Shown here: positions 40,119 to 49,180 of the stretch, piece by piece | Position numbering within the stretch: the stretch's first letter is position 1 | How the letters are laid out: each line of letters starts with the position of its first letter | Origin: a virus | Strand: one strand, 5' to 3' | DNA length: 64,000 nucleotides | Virus record (IMG/VR): IMGVR_UViG_3300009159_000067 | Span: 1-64,000 of that record | Program-made: the position numbers and the translations under genes | The notes under the pieces: generated by a model | Told to the model about the DNA's origin: nothing | Seen by the model: only the letters and a program-made list of their open reading frames with translations | Databases searched by the model: none

Positions 40119-41795
40119 GTGAAAAATTTTAATGAAACTTATAGTAAAATTAGATTTCTTATTGAATATGATCCAAAAAAAACTTTGCTTGAACAAACAG
40201 GCCCCGGAATAACAAGTTTTACAAACTCGGAAGATATTACCCCAAAGGAAGAAAAAAAATCTGAATTTTATAAAGAAGGATGTAGTGCACCTGAAAAAGC
40301 TATAAAACCTCCTCAAACTATGGCGGGAGAGGAAGGAATGATTCCTGGTTTTTGTTATTATCCTGTTGCTACATGGGGGGATGAAAAAAAAGTCGGTAGC
40401 ATAAGTGGAATTTATTTGCCAAACGACGCAAAAATTAGTTTTTGGGATGGTATTAAAACATATAATGATGGTCTTGAGGCTACCTTTAAAAGTAATAGTT
40501 GGAAAAAACTATCAGCAACTTTTGATGGAGTTATCGAAAATCTTACAGATACATTTCCTTTAGGAACGGTATATAGCTTTAAATGGGGAGGATCAACATA
40601 TCTTCCAAATGTTAGTTACAGTCCATATAAAGTTACAAATGGAAAATTCGATAGATTTTATTTTACAGGATTTTTCAATCAAGATAATGTACCCTATGAA
40701 CCACCAACAATAGGCGATGATAGAAAACAATATCAAAAGTTTATTGATGAGTGGGGTAGTGTTTTACAATGGACCACAGTTATTGTTACAGCAATAGGAG
40801 GATTATTTTGTGAAGGTTGTACCTTACCTTTAGCATCTGAATTGGCGTTGGAATTTGGTATAGGAACTGCTGTTGGTATTAGAGAAATACAAAAAGGTAA
40901 TGATGTTTCTGGCGTTTTTTCTATCATTACTGGATTATTACCTGCTTTAAAAAGTTTTCCGGCTTTCAGAGGTATTGACCCTAAATGGGCAAATACTTTA
41001 TCAGAAAAATTTGCAAAATCTGGACTAAATTCTGGTTCAAAATTTTCTCAATATGTTAGTTTTTATAATAAACTAAACAAACCAGAAAGAGAAATTATGG
41101 CTAAGATGTTTAGAAGTGGAGATTATTACACAAAAAAAGAAATTCTTGAAGTTTTATCAAATGAAGTAAAAGAAAGATTACCAAATTTATTAGAAAAAGG
41201 ATTTTTAGAAATGTGGAGAAAAAAACCAAAATTATTCAAATCGATACCGGTTTTTGAAAGATTGTGGGTGAGGGAATTGTCAACAAATGCGGCGGTAGGA
41301 ACTGCAGGATATCTTATTAATTACAATTACCCCCAATTAAATTCCGCACAAAAAGAAGGATTAACTGAAGAAATGATAGATAAATTAGATAATATATATT
41401 ATGTAATACCTGAAAACACACAAAAATTATTGTCCCTTAATCTTTTATCAAATCCAGAATTCGCACAGCAAATAATAAATGATCCTGAATTTAAAAAAAG
41501 CATTGAGTTTGGTAAGAATTATGTTGGAGAAAAAGGAGATAATGTTTCTAAAGGATTGATAAGTTATTTCCAAAATAAAATTACGGATTCGGTTAAAAAC
41601 AATGGAGGAAAACCTATAGTTTTTGAAGAAAGTTGGTTTGAAAGTGATAAAATGGATGAAAAACAATTAATCGAATTAAAAAATCAAGGATATGTAGAAA
41701 AAGATTCTGTTCCTTTTGGGACAAAATATTCTGACATAAAATGGATTAATGATATTTATTGGATAAAACCAACACAAAAGGAAAACAAAAATTAA
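40119..41795 (+). CDS. large tagged protein with membrane segment, 558 aa
   Basis: I choose GTG at 40119, giving MKNFNETYSKIRFLIEYDPK then T-L-L-E-Q, a normal tag 24 bases after CTATTTATA; the frame is open to 40053. A Gly-rich hydrophobic segment (about 205-250: VIVTAIGGLFCEGCTLPLAS) could cross a membrane, and long helical domains follow. First of four consecutive tagged genes, candidates for an ejected protein complex. Confidence 0.7.
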   Translation: MKNFNETYSKIRFLIEYDPKKTLLEQTGPGITSFTNSEDITPKEEKKSEFYKEGCSAPEKAIKPPQTMAGEEGMIPGFCYYPVATWGDEKKVGSISGIYLPNDAKISFWDGIKTYNDGLEATFKSNSWKKLSATFDGVIENLTDTFPLGTVYSFKWGGSTYLPNVSYSPYKVTNGKFDRFYFTGFFNQDNVPYEPPTIGDDRKQYQKFIDEWGSVLQWTTVIVTAIGGLFCEGCTLPLASELALEFGIGTAVGIREIQKGNDVSGVFSIITGLLPALKSFPAFRGIDPKWANTLSEKFAKSGLNSGSKFSQYVSFYNKLNKPEREIMAKMFRSGDYYTKKEILEVLSNEVKERLPNLLEKGFLEMWRKKPKLFKSIPVFERLWVRELSTNAAVGTAGYLINYNYPQLNSAQKEGLTEEMIDKLDNIYYVIPENTQKLLSLNLLSNPEFAQQIINDPEFKKSIEFGKNYVGEKGDNVSKGLISYFQNKITDSVKNNGGKPIVFEESWFESDKMDEKQLIELKNQGYVEKDSVPFGTKYSDIKWINDIYWIKPTQKENKN

Positions 41796-41800
41796 TAAAA

Positions 41801-43633
41801 ATGGAAAAAAAATTAATATTAGAGGTTGAAAGAATACTTGAAATAATGGGAGTTGATCCTTCTAACAACCTTATTGTTGAGCAAAACATATTCCAAAAAG
41901 TTTTAAGTTGGGCGGAAAAAGAGTTAGTAGCTAATAGGAGAAATATACCGGGTGTTTTGGATCAAGTAGCAATTAAAGGTAGAAAAGTGTCAAAAGTTAT
42001 GTATGAAAAAATTCTTAAAGCGTTAAGGGGTCAAATTAAATTTTCAGATTTATCAGGAAGGGAATCATACGGTTTAGGTCAATTACTTGGAGAATTTGCA
42101 GATCAATCATCAAGTTTATATAAACAAGAAATAAGAAAAACCTTAAAAGAGTTAGAATTAACAGAAAAAGAATTAGTAGAAAAAATAAAAAATGAAATTG
42201 ATCAAAATGGTGGAGATGTTAGAAAGGCACTGAGGAAAATGTTTCAAGATCCCGAAGACCCAACCGGAAATAGTGGAGAATTTTTAGCCGGATTGATGGA
42301 AATTAAAGTAGCTAAAAGAATCGATGATTTAAATTCTGGTAAATTTAGTGATGAAATATTTATTCCTGAAAATAAATGGAAAATATTAGGAAAAAATTTG
42401 GAACCTACTTTTGTTAAGGCGTTTAGAGAAATCTTTATTAAATATTATAAAAAATCACAAGATGATTTAGAAAAGGAAATTGTTAGAAGATTAGATTTAA
42501 TTGAAGAAAAATTAACAAGAATTTCTCCCGATGGAAAAGTCAGACCAAAAAATATAAAAACTGATATGAGAGAATTGTTTAATATTATTGCCGCATGGAA
42601 AAAAAGTGCTGACGATGATATAGAAGAATTATTAAATTTACACATTTGGAATAATACAAAAATTCCTGAAAAAGTTAAAAACACATTAAAAAAGGCAGGG
42701 TATGTCAAAGAATTTATGAGTCATATTGATGAAGAAATTAATCGATCTGCTGGAAGTATATTTATGAATGCATTAACTGCACATGGTAAAGCAATACCTC
42801 TTTTGTCTGGAATAATCAAATCTGTTGAAAAGGACGGATATAAATATTTAAGTGGTTTGGCCAAAGATGTTGGTGAAAATTTTTTAAGGATATTTAATTA
42901 TATTGCAATAAAAACACCTCAATTTCCATCTGAAATATTATCAAACGCAATAAGATCAGGAAGAAATGCAACATTAGTTGAAAAGGTACTTGGTTTTATT
43001 TTTATTCATAATGTTGCACTCCCTTGGGCGATTGCCAGTTTAGAGGCTATATATACAAATACAGAAATAAATAAATTTAATGATCAAATTGCTGTAATAG
43101 AAGAATTATGTGCCGCAGGACAACTAGAAAATTGTCCTTCTGCAGAAGAAATAGCAAAATTAAAAAACTATACTAAAGAACAATTTAATCAAAATTGGAA
43201 AGAACATGCTCCTTTATATAAATTGTTTTATGGAACCAATAAGGAACATAAGTTTTCGGATTTATTGTTTTTTACTTATTTAGACGAGGTTTATGAGTTT
43301 GGAGATAAACTTTATACATCAGAAGCTTTTGAGAAAGGTGATTACTTGGAAAACGAAATAAATAAATTAAAAGGATATCAATTAGAAGTTGATACTTGGT
43401 TAAAATCTCATGGAATTGATCCACAAGATAAAAACAAATTAGAAGAATTGAAAAATGTGGCAAATAAACAGTATAAGAATAATGAACAAAATTTTAAGCA
43501 ATATTTAATTGATCAAGGTGGGTATAGTGAAGAAAAAGTTAATTCCGCTCAAAATTTGAAAGTTGGAGAAGATTATAATTTTGACGGAACAACATATCAA
43601 TTTGAGCAAGGGACTTTTACTTTAAAAAAATAA
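41801..43633 (+). CDS. large tagged helical protein, 610 aa
   Basis: Start MEKKLILEVERILEIMGVDP; the tag ends L-I-V-E-Q near residue 30. The rest is almost all helix, with a moderately hydrophobic stretch (NVALPWAIASLEAIY, about 405) and an acidic coiled C-terminus. Five bases separate it from the upstream stop. Size and composition resemble internal ejection proteins of other phages, but there is no clear homology. Confidence 0.7.
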   Translation: MEKKLILEVERILEIMGVDPSNNLIVEQNIFQKVLSWAEKELVANRRNIPGVLDQVAIKGRKVSKVMYEKILKALRGQIKFSDLSGRESYGLGQLLGEFADQSSSLYKQEIRKTLKELELTEKELVEKIKNEIDQNGGDVRKALRKMFQDPEDPTGNSGEFLAGLMEIKVAKRIDDLNSGKFSDEIFIPENKWKILGKNLEPTFVKAFREIFIKYYKKSQDDLEKEIVRRLDLIEEKLTRISPDGKVRPKNIKTDMRELFNIIAAWKKSADDDIEELLNLHIWNNTKIPEKVKNTLKKAGYVKEFMSHIDEEINRSAGSIFMNALTAHGKAIPLLSGIIKSVEKDGYKYLSGLAKDVGENFLRIFNYIAIKTPQFPSEILSNAIRSGRNATLVEKVLGFIFIHNVALPWAIASLEAIYTNTEINKFNDQIAVIEELCAAGQLENCPSAEEIAKLKNYTKEQFNQNWKEHAPLYKLFYGTNKEHKFSDLLFFTYLDEVYEFGDKLYTSEAFEKGDYLENEINKLKGYQLEVDTWLKSHGIDPQDKNKLEELKNVANKQYKNNEQNFKQYLIDQGGYSEEKVNSAQNLKVGEDYNFDGTTYQFEQGTFTLKK

Positions 43634-43643
43634 AAAAGGTATT

Positions 43644-44594
43644 ATGAAAAAAATTAATTTTAGAAAATATTTGTTAGAACAAAGTGAATGGAAAGAACTC
43701 ACACCTGAAGAAAAAGAAAATGTGAAAGCTTATGCCGATGCCAGAGTTATTAGATATTTTAAAGAATTAAGTCCTGCCTACGAAGTAAGAAAAAATGGAA
43801 AATGGAAAGATGATAACGGGATAACTAGAGATAAATGGGAAAAAAAATTAAAAGGGTCAACTCCGCCTCCCACGCCTCCACCACCTGCCCCTGCAAGTGA
43901 AGAGTATTCATGTATAAACAATTATAATAAAGCTAAAAATTTTGATCCATTAACTGCGTTATTTGATCCATTAACTGCGTTAAGTGATCCTAATTTTGCA
44001 AAAGAAGAAGCAGAAGATTATAATAATAGAAAAAGTATTTATTTTTATATTCCAGGTAAAAAAATATTTCATCTTTATGATGATGAAAATAAAGAAGTAA
44101 TAAAAAAAGGGACTTGGGAATGTTCAGGTAATGATTCATATACGGTAAAATGGGAAGATGGAAATATAAATTCATATGGAAATGCAGGTAGTTCTGGATC
44201 TTCAGGAACTGCAGGTAGTTCTGGAACATCAGCAAGTTTATATAAACAAGTTAATTTTACTGGTGAAGACATACTTAATAACAACGCCGAAATTAAAAAA
44301 TTTATGAGAGGTGGAATTGTTAGAAAAATTCAAGATTATTTAAAAAAACTTGGATTTGGAAATGTTTCAAAAAGCGGAAGATCTGACGGTGATTATGGAG
44401 AATTAACAAAAAAGGCAGTTGAAGATTATCAAGCAAGCACAAACGGACAATTGGTAGATGATGGAATTGTGGGTGATAAAACTTGGACAAAAATGGTTGA
44501 AGATATTCTTAAAAAAGAAAAAAAGGTACCACAAGAAATTGATGTCTCTGATGAGATATCAGTTGATGATGAAGTAAATAATATTGATTATTAA
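43644..44594 (+). CDS. tagged peptidoglycan-binding protein, 316 aa
   Basis: MKKINFRKYLLEQSEWKELT has the shortest tag (L-L-E-Q at 10-13). Residues 75-85 are a poly-Pro linker, 97-113 a tandem FDPLTAL repeat, and 135-165 a KKGTWECSGND module shared with 44605. The C-terminal 70 residues are a PG_binding_1 domain (RKIQDYLKKLGFGN, DGDYGELTKKAVEDYQ, VDDGIVGDKTWTKM). Probably acts on the cell wall at entry. Confidence 0.75.
   Translation: MKKINFRKYLLEQSEWKELTPEEKENVKAYADARVIRYFKELSPAYEVRKNGKWKDDNGITRDKWEKKLKGSTPPPTPPPPAPASEEYSCINNYNKAKNFDPLTALFDPLTALSDPNFAKEEAEDYNNRKSIYFYIPGKKIFHLYDDENKEVIKKGTWECSGNDSYTVKWEDGNINSYGNAGSSGSSGTAGSSGTSASLYKQVNFTGEDILNNNAEIKKFMRGGIVRKIQDYLKKLGFGNVSKSGRSDGDYGELTKKAVEDYQASTNGQLVDDGIVGDKTWTKMVEDILKKEKKVPQEIDVSDEISVDDEVNNIDY
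43941..43982 (+). repeat. perfect tandem 21-bp duplication
   Basis: TTTGATCCATTAACTGCGTT plus A occurs twice head to tail, adding seven residues (FDPLTAL) in frame. A recent slippage or recombination event. Confidence 0.85.
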
Positions 44595-44604
44595 AAATAG
44601 AATT

Positions 44605-45702
44605 ATGAAGAAAATAACAATTATAGAATCAAAAGAAATAGAAAGAATTTTAAAATTGCACGATAAAGAAAAAAATGCAAAAAATAAAATTATTTTAGAA
44701 CAAGCTCAATACAAAAGTAAGGCGGAACTTACTAAATTCTTTACAGATGCAAAAAACGCAGGTTGTTTAACTGATCCAAATTTGGATTTTGCCAATTTCA
44801 AAAGAATTGAAGGAGAACCTGGATCATATATTAAAGCAATTTCAAAAACAACAGGAAATGTTAAAAGAGTTTATGATGATTATACTTGGAAAGTAGTAAA
44901 TCCTGAAGGAAAAGTTATAAAATCTGGAACTTGGAAATGTGATGCAAAACCACAAACTACGATCGGTTCGGTTGCAAATTCTGAAACTGATGTTGCAGAT
45001 GTTGCAGCAAAATTATCAGAATATAAGAGATCAGGGTATCAAGAGTATAAAGATGTTGTACAAAAAACAAAAGCTGATGATCCTAAATTTTATCAAGTAA
45101 TTGCATTTAAAGGTGTGGAAAATGACAAATTATATAGACCATTGTATAGTACGAATACTGTTGGAAAACTTGAAACTTGGCCAGTGGATTCTGAACAAAG
45201 AAAAGTTTTAGATGCCTTAAAGGGACAAGGTTATGTAATTGACCCAAGTCAAGCTGATCGTATGAGAGGTGTTTTGAAACCATATAATCCACCAGTAGAT
45301 GCAAGTTTATTTCCAAACGGATTAACAGTTTATACAGATGTTAGACAAGGATCACAATCAAATGTTTCAGATTCACAACAAACATTACAATCAAGCATTG
45401 TCGGAGCTGAAAATTGTGAAAAAAATGTTCAATTATATTGGGATTCTTATAAAAACAACATTCCGTCAAGCGGATCAGATTTTGATAATTTAAAAAATGT
45501 TGTTCAGGCATGTGCAAACCAAAATATGTATAGATGGAAAAATATTGGAGGAGTTCTTGGTATTGGTGGAGGTGCAAGACATCTTGACAACATTCTTGAA
45601 GTAATGACCAACAAACGTAATGAATATGAAAAAACGAGACTTCCTGGTAATGGTACTCCTTGGGCATTAAATGCACCAAGAAGACAAGGAAGAGGAAGAT
45701 AA
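44605..45702 (+). CDS. tagged protein with KxGTWxC module, 365 aa
   Basis: The tag MKKITIIESKEIERILKLHD ends I-I-L-E-Q. Residues about 65-112 (SYIKAISKTTGNVKRVYDDY, KSGTWKCD) match the module in 43644. A Gln/Ser-rich middle and a Gly-rich region (GGVLGIGGGARHLD) follow, ending RRQGRGR. Fourth tagged gene in the operon, which ends at a strong terminator. Confidence 0.7.
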   Translation: MKKITIIESKEIERILKLHDKEKNAKNKIILEQAQYKSKAELTKFFTDAKNAGCLTDPNLDFANFKRIEGEPGSYIKAISKTTGNVKRVYDDYTWKVVNPEGKVIKSGTWKCDAKPQTTIGSVANSETDVADVAAKLSEYKRSGYQEYKDVVQKTKADDPKFYQVIAFKGVENDKLYRPLYSTNTVGKLETWPVDSEQRKVLDALKGQGYVIDPSQADRMRGVLKPYNPPVDASLFPNGLTVYTDVRQGSQSNVSDSQQTLQSSIVGAENCEKNVQLYWDSYKNNIPSSGSDFDNLKNVVQACANQNMYRWKNIGGVLGIGGGARHLDNILEVMTNKRNEYEKTRLPGNGTPWALNAPRRQGRGR

Positions 45703-45775
45703 AAACCAAATGGTTCGATTACTCTAAATAAGAGTATAAATTTTAAAACAAAAAAGGGGGTGTTCTAAAATTAAA

Positions 45776-45806
45776 AAAGAAGGGTTATTTACCCTTCTTT
45801 TTTTTA
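45776..45806 (+). terminator. intrinsic terminator of the tagged operon
   Basis: AGAAGGGT and ACCCTTCT hairpin followed by T8. Confidence 0.9.
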
Positions 45807-45870
45807 TAAAAAAACTAAACCACCCGAATAATAACTATGAAGTTTTAAATATATTCATATATTTATTGTT

Positions 45871-46587
45871 ATGGAAAAAACTTTTATTTATGGATTAGTA
45901 AGTAAAACAAATCCGAATGTTATTAGATATATTGGTAAAGCGGATGATCCTGAGAATAGAAAAAAAAGACATATACATAACACAAAGTATAATTCAAAAA
46001 TCAATAAAAAATTGACTCACAAAGATTATTGGATTATAAATGAAAATTATGAAATTGATTATGTTATTTTAGATGTATGTAATAAAAATGAATGGCAAGA
46101 AAAAGAAAAATATTATTTATCCAAATTTGATGATTTAACAAATACTTCTGAAGGAGGGATGGGAGGATCTGGTATTATATATTCAATGACTTATGATGAA
46201 ACTAAAAAATGGGTCAAATTAAATTTAAATACTGCTTCGAAAAGTAATTGGTATCAAAATATAAAAAATCTTCCTGATTTTATACCGTCAAATCCTAGAG
46301 AAGTTTATTTAAAAAAAGGGTGGATTAGTTGGGGTGATTTTTTGGGGACAAATAAGGTTTGGGATAATTTAGTCACTTATTTTCCATACGAAGAATCAAA
46401 AAAAATAATAAAAAAATTATTCATTAGTTCGGGTGCTGAATACAAAAAATTGGCCAAAGAAAAAAAAATACCAAATGGTGTTCCTAACAGACCTGAAAGA
46501 TACTACAAAAAAAGAGGATGGATTAGTTGGGGTGATTTCTTAGGGACAGGAAGAATAGCAAATCAATATAAAAAAAGGTCAGATTAA
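45871..46587 (+). CDS. GIY-YIG endonuclease-like protein with SWGDFLG repeats, 238 aa
   Basis: IYGLVSKTNPNVIRYIGKAD and NRKKRHIHNTKY give the GIY-YIG layout (a variant of the usual GIY…YIG…R). The C-terminal half has two copies of KGWISWGDFLGT / RGWISWGDFLGT, a DNA-associated repeat known from phage and integrase-like proteins. It looks like a free-standing homing endonuclease. It lies directly before clpP, convergent to it. Confidence 0.75.
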   Translation: MEKTFIYGLVSKTNPNVIRYIGKADDPENRKKRHIHNTKYNSKINKKLTHKDYWIINENYEIDYVILDVCNKNEWQEKEKYYLSKFDDLTNTSEGGMGGSGIIYSMTYDETKKWVKLNLNTASKSNWYQNIKNLPDFIPSNPREVYLKKGWISWGDFLGTNKVWDNLVTYFPYEESKKIIKKLFISSGAEYKKLAKEKKIPNGVPNRPERYYKKRGWISWGDFLGTGRIANQYKKRSD

Positions 46588-46604
46588 TTCTGACCTTTTT
46601 TTAT
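46576..46604. terminator. bidirectional terminator
   Basis: AAAGGTCAGA and TCTGACCTTT arms flanked by A and T runs between convergent genes. Confidence 0.8.
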
Positions 46605-47276
46605 TTATTTCCTCTTTATGATAATTTCATCAATCAGTCCGTAATCTAAAGTTTCTTGAGATGAAAACCAAAGATCTCTATTGGCGTCAATTTTTATTTG
46701 ATCCGATGATTTTCCACAATATTCGCCAAGGAGATTAAATATTGTATCATTGATTTTTGTCCATTCCTCAAAGTTTACTTTCGCATCTGCATAAGTCCCT
46801 TGAAATCCTGACGATGATTGGTGTATCATTGTTCTCGAAAATTTTAAAGAACTTCGTTTTTCTTTTGTACCTGATCCTAAAAGAACTGCACCCATTGACG
46901 CACACATACCAACATTTATTGTTCTAACATCGCATTTAATATAATTGATAACATCAATCATACTCAATCCAGATTTAATACTTCCACCACCAGTATCTAA
47001 ATGTATTGTAATATCTGTTTTATCTGTATTATCTAAAAACATCAATTGAGCTTGAACTACGGTAGACATTCCATCATCTACCGGCCCTGCAGCCCATAAA
47101 ATTCTATCTCTGAGTAATCTTGAGAAAATATCCATTTGGGTTACCCTCATTTCTCTTTCTTCCAAAATATATGGAGTCATAGACGATTCAATTTGCTTAC
47201 CATAATAATCTAAATTAGAAGATGGTTTGCCCAAATGTTTAACAAAATAATTCTGAAAATCTTGTCCTACTGTCAT
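46605..47276 (-). CDS. clpP: ClpP-like protease, 223 aa
   Basis: Serine protease of the Clp degradation system. The catalytic triad is visible: Ser127 in MCASMGAVLLGSG, His152 in TMIHQSSSG and Asp201 in NRDLWFSSQE; TGGGSIKSG forms the oxyanion region. Length fits a full subunit with extra N-terminal residues. A strong host-type promoter precedes it. It probably works with the ClpC-like unfoldase at 61177, which keeps a ClpP-docking tripeptide. Confidence 0.95.
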   Translation of the reverse strand: MTVGQDFQNYFVKHLGKPSSNLDYYGKQIESSMTPYILEEREMRVTQMDIFSRLLRDRILWAAGPVDDGMSTVVQAQLMFLDNTDKTDITIHLDTGGGSIKSGLSMIDVINYIKCDVRTINVGMCASMGAVLLGSGTKEKRSSLKFSRTMIHQSSSGFQGTYADAKVNFEEWTKINDTIFNLLGEYCGKSSDQIKIDANRDLWFSSQETLDYGLIDEIIIKRK

Positions 47277-47291
47277 AATATATGTTTTTTA

Positions 47292-47323
47292 CAAAAGTAA
47301 TAAATCAATTTTTAATAAACAAA
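47292..47323 (-). promoter_or_regulatory. Bacteroidota-type promoter of clpP
   Basis: Minus strand TTTG (47323-47320), 20 bases, TACTTTTG (47299-47292), then TAAAAA. Confidence 0.65.
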
Positions 47324-47797
47324 AGAATTTTGAAAATCATTCCAAATATTTTGGATTGTTATGTTTTCATTGATCAATGTCGGAGCAAATGGAGTATGTC
47401 TCATTTTCATTTTTGCTTCTTCAGGAGTTCGATCTCTTTTTTTCAAATTACATTTAAAACAAGAAGTAACCAAATTCATCCAATTATTTTTTCCACCTTT
47501 TGATTTTGGAATAACATGATCTAATGTTAGATCCTTTTTTGATCCGCAATATATACATTCATGTCCATCTCGTTTGTAGATCCTATTACGGTTTGCACGA
47601 AGGGTTCTTGTATGATATTTGATATAGTTTAATAACCTTATGATTACAGGTCTTACATAGGTCTTAAAACCACATACAATAGGGTTCTCATCAGACTTAA
47701 CAATCTCGGCTTTACCTTTATCAACTAATATGAATCCCCGCCGATATGTAGTTACATTTAGGGGTGTATAATCAAAATTTAGAACTAATACTCCCAT
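47312..47797 (-). CDS. HNH endonuclease, 161 aa
   Basis: NRIYKRDGHECIYCGSKKDL, LDHVIPKSKGGKNNWMNLVT and CFKCNLKKRDRTPEEAKMKM give a complete HNH with two CxxC zinc pairs. The N-terminal part (VLNFDYTPLNVTTYRRGFIL) is the conserved extension of the McrA-like HNH family. A TATTTTTG element lies before the ATG. It may be host-attacking, packaging-related or a homing enzyme. Confidence 0.9.
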   Translation of the reverse strand: MGVLVLNFDYTPLNVTTYRRGFILVDKGKAEIVKSDENPIVCGFKTYVRPVIIRLLNYIKYHTRTLRANRNRIYKRDGHECIYCGSKKDLTLDHVIPKSKGGKNNWMNLVTSCFKCNLKKRDRTPEEAKMKMRHTPFAPTLINENITIQNIWNDFQNSFVY

Positions 47798-47837
47798 TTA
47801 AACAATTTTTACAAAAATAGGTTATTTTTTCATATAA

Positions 47838-47868
47838 AAAAAGGGTCAAATTTTTGACCCTTTTTAAT
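47838..47868. terminator. intrinsic terminator
   Basis: AAAGGGTCAAA and TTTGACCCTTT arms with A and T flanks. Confidence 0.8.
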
Positions 47869-47879
47869 ATACTAACAAT

Positions 47880-47981
47880 TTAGTAATAGTTTATGGTTCG
47901 AGATTTTCCAAGTCTCATTACATCCGAATTCTCATATTTTTTCGTAATTCCCAAAAGACACACTATTTTGTCTATATTCAT
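47880..47981 (-). CDS. tiny basic protein, 33 aa
   Basis: MNIDKIVCLLGITKKYENSD then VMRLGKSRTINYY. GATATTTATTATT directly precedes the ATG, which supports expression. It has no recognised function. Confidence 0.45.
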   Translation of the reverse strand: MNIDKIVCLLGITKKYENSDVMRLGKSRTINYY

Positions 47982-48053
47982 AATAATAAATATCACAAAA
48001 AAAATTGGAAAATCCAATTAAAAATTATTATATTATTACGACAAATATAGTAT

Positions 48054-48533
48054 ATGAAATTAATTTTGTTAAATGTCTTACTTGGTTTAAGTTTTTTATC
48101 TTATTCACAACACACTCAACCAAAACGAGGTGAAAAATGGATAAGAGCAGGATTATTTGTGTCGTCAATTGCATTTGATGCTGTTAGTGATGGACTGTGT
48201 GATAATAAACAAAAAATGTTATCAAAGTCATTTAAAGTTGCGTCAATAGGAACTTTGTTAGTTGTTCCTTTATTTACAACTATAAATAAAAGAAAAAATT
48301 TTGAATATGTACTTGAATTTGCATTAATGAGATACGCTTTATTTGATGATGTTTATTCGGTAACTCGTGGATATATGCCATTTACCTCATATTCAGGTAC
48401 GACAAGCGTTCAAGACAAATTAATACGAAGAGTCCCAACAAGCCTTATAGTGATGAGTAAATTTGTTTCTCTTGGAGTTGCATTTCACATAAATGATCAT
48501 ATTCATCACGATAGAAAGGTTCGTAAAAAATAA
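48054..48533 (+). CDS. secreted or membrane protein, 159 aa
   Basis: Signal peptide MKLILLNVLLGLSFLSYSQ, then two hydrophobic stretches (SIGTLLVVPLFTTI and LIVMSKFVSLGVAF). Ends with a His-rich tail (INDHIHHDRKVRKK). Host-like. Function unknown. Confidence 0.6.
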   Translation: MKLILLNVLLGLSFLSYSQHTQPKRGEKWIRAGLFVSSIAFDAVSDGLCDNKQKMLSKSFKVASIGTLLVVPLFTTINKRKNFEYVLEFALMRYALFDDVYSVTRGYMPFTSYSGTTSVQDKLIRRVPTSLIVMSKFVSLGVAFHINDHIHHDRKVRKK

Positions 48534-48583
48534 ACATTTTTATTTTTTATTTTTTTTTCTTATTTTTGTTAAAATTAAAAATT

Positions 48584-48814
48584 ATGATTTGGTTTATTTA
48601 CATTGTTAGTATCGCTTATTGTATATGGAGGATGGCGAAAGGTTATAAAAGAACTTTTGGTTCAGGAAATCCAATTGGTCCGACTCCTGGTCTTGAAACT
48701 CTATTTATTATTCCTTTTGCACCAATTTTGGCGGCAGTTGATTTAAGTTTAACTTGGATCAGGTTGTATATGAAAGCAGAAGAAACAAGAATAGATAGAG
48801 ATAAAATTTTTTAA
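48584..48814 (+). CDS. membrane protein, 76 aa
   Basis: Start MIWFIYIVSIAYCIWRMAKG after a TATTTTTG-like element. Two hydrophobic segments (2-18 and 39-60) flank GSGNPIGPTPGLETL. No family recognised. Confidence 0.6.
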   Translation: MIWFIYIVSIAYCIWRMAKGYKRTFGSGNPIGPTPGLETLFIIPFAPILAAVDLSLTWIRLYMKAEETRIDRDKIF

Positions 48815-48815
48815 T

Positions 48816-49169
48816 ATGTCACACCCAAATTTGCATGCAAAATCTTCCGCAAAGAAATTTGGTGGAAAACCAGAAGACTATATTCATCTACACGAATGGT
48901 TAGATGAAACCAAAAGTTGGTTTGGAGATTCACTTCACAGGATGTTTAGGCATCATAGTGAAGGGATCTTTGAAATGGAAAAAAGGTTTGGAACAGAATT
49001 TAAAAACTCTGATGGGAAAATAGTTTATACAAGATATGTTGGTGAGCAACATGTTAAAGAAGATTGTAATAATTATATTCCTTGTGCCAAAGAATGGATA
49101 AACAATATATCGGAAAATAATAGACCGATGTGGATGTTGAGAACGGTTAAATTAGAGTTCGAAGACTGA
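48816..49169 (+). CDS. DUF6915-like protein, 117 aa
   Basis: SHPNLHAKSSAKKFGGKPED, then HRMFRHHSEGIFEMEKRFG and YVGEQHVKEDCNNYIPCAKE match the conserved HAKSSArKfGG…HHaEGiF…RYiGEQHvkED pattern of this uncharacterised family. Many conserved His and Glu suggest metal binding. Starts two bases after the upstream stop. Confidence 0.75.
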   Translation: MSHPNLHAKSSAKKFGGKPEDYIHLHEWLDETKSWFGDSLHRMFRHHSEGIFEMEKRFGTEFKNSDGKIVYTRYVGEQHVKEDCNNYIPCAKEWINNISENNRPMWMLRTVKLEFED

Positions 49170-49180
49170 TATTTATATTT

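Noticed and set aside
43990-45709. Minus-strand frames opposite the tagged operon
   Set aside because: Low-complexity shadows; the plus frames have clear domains.
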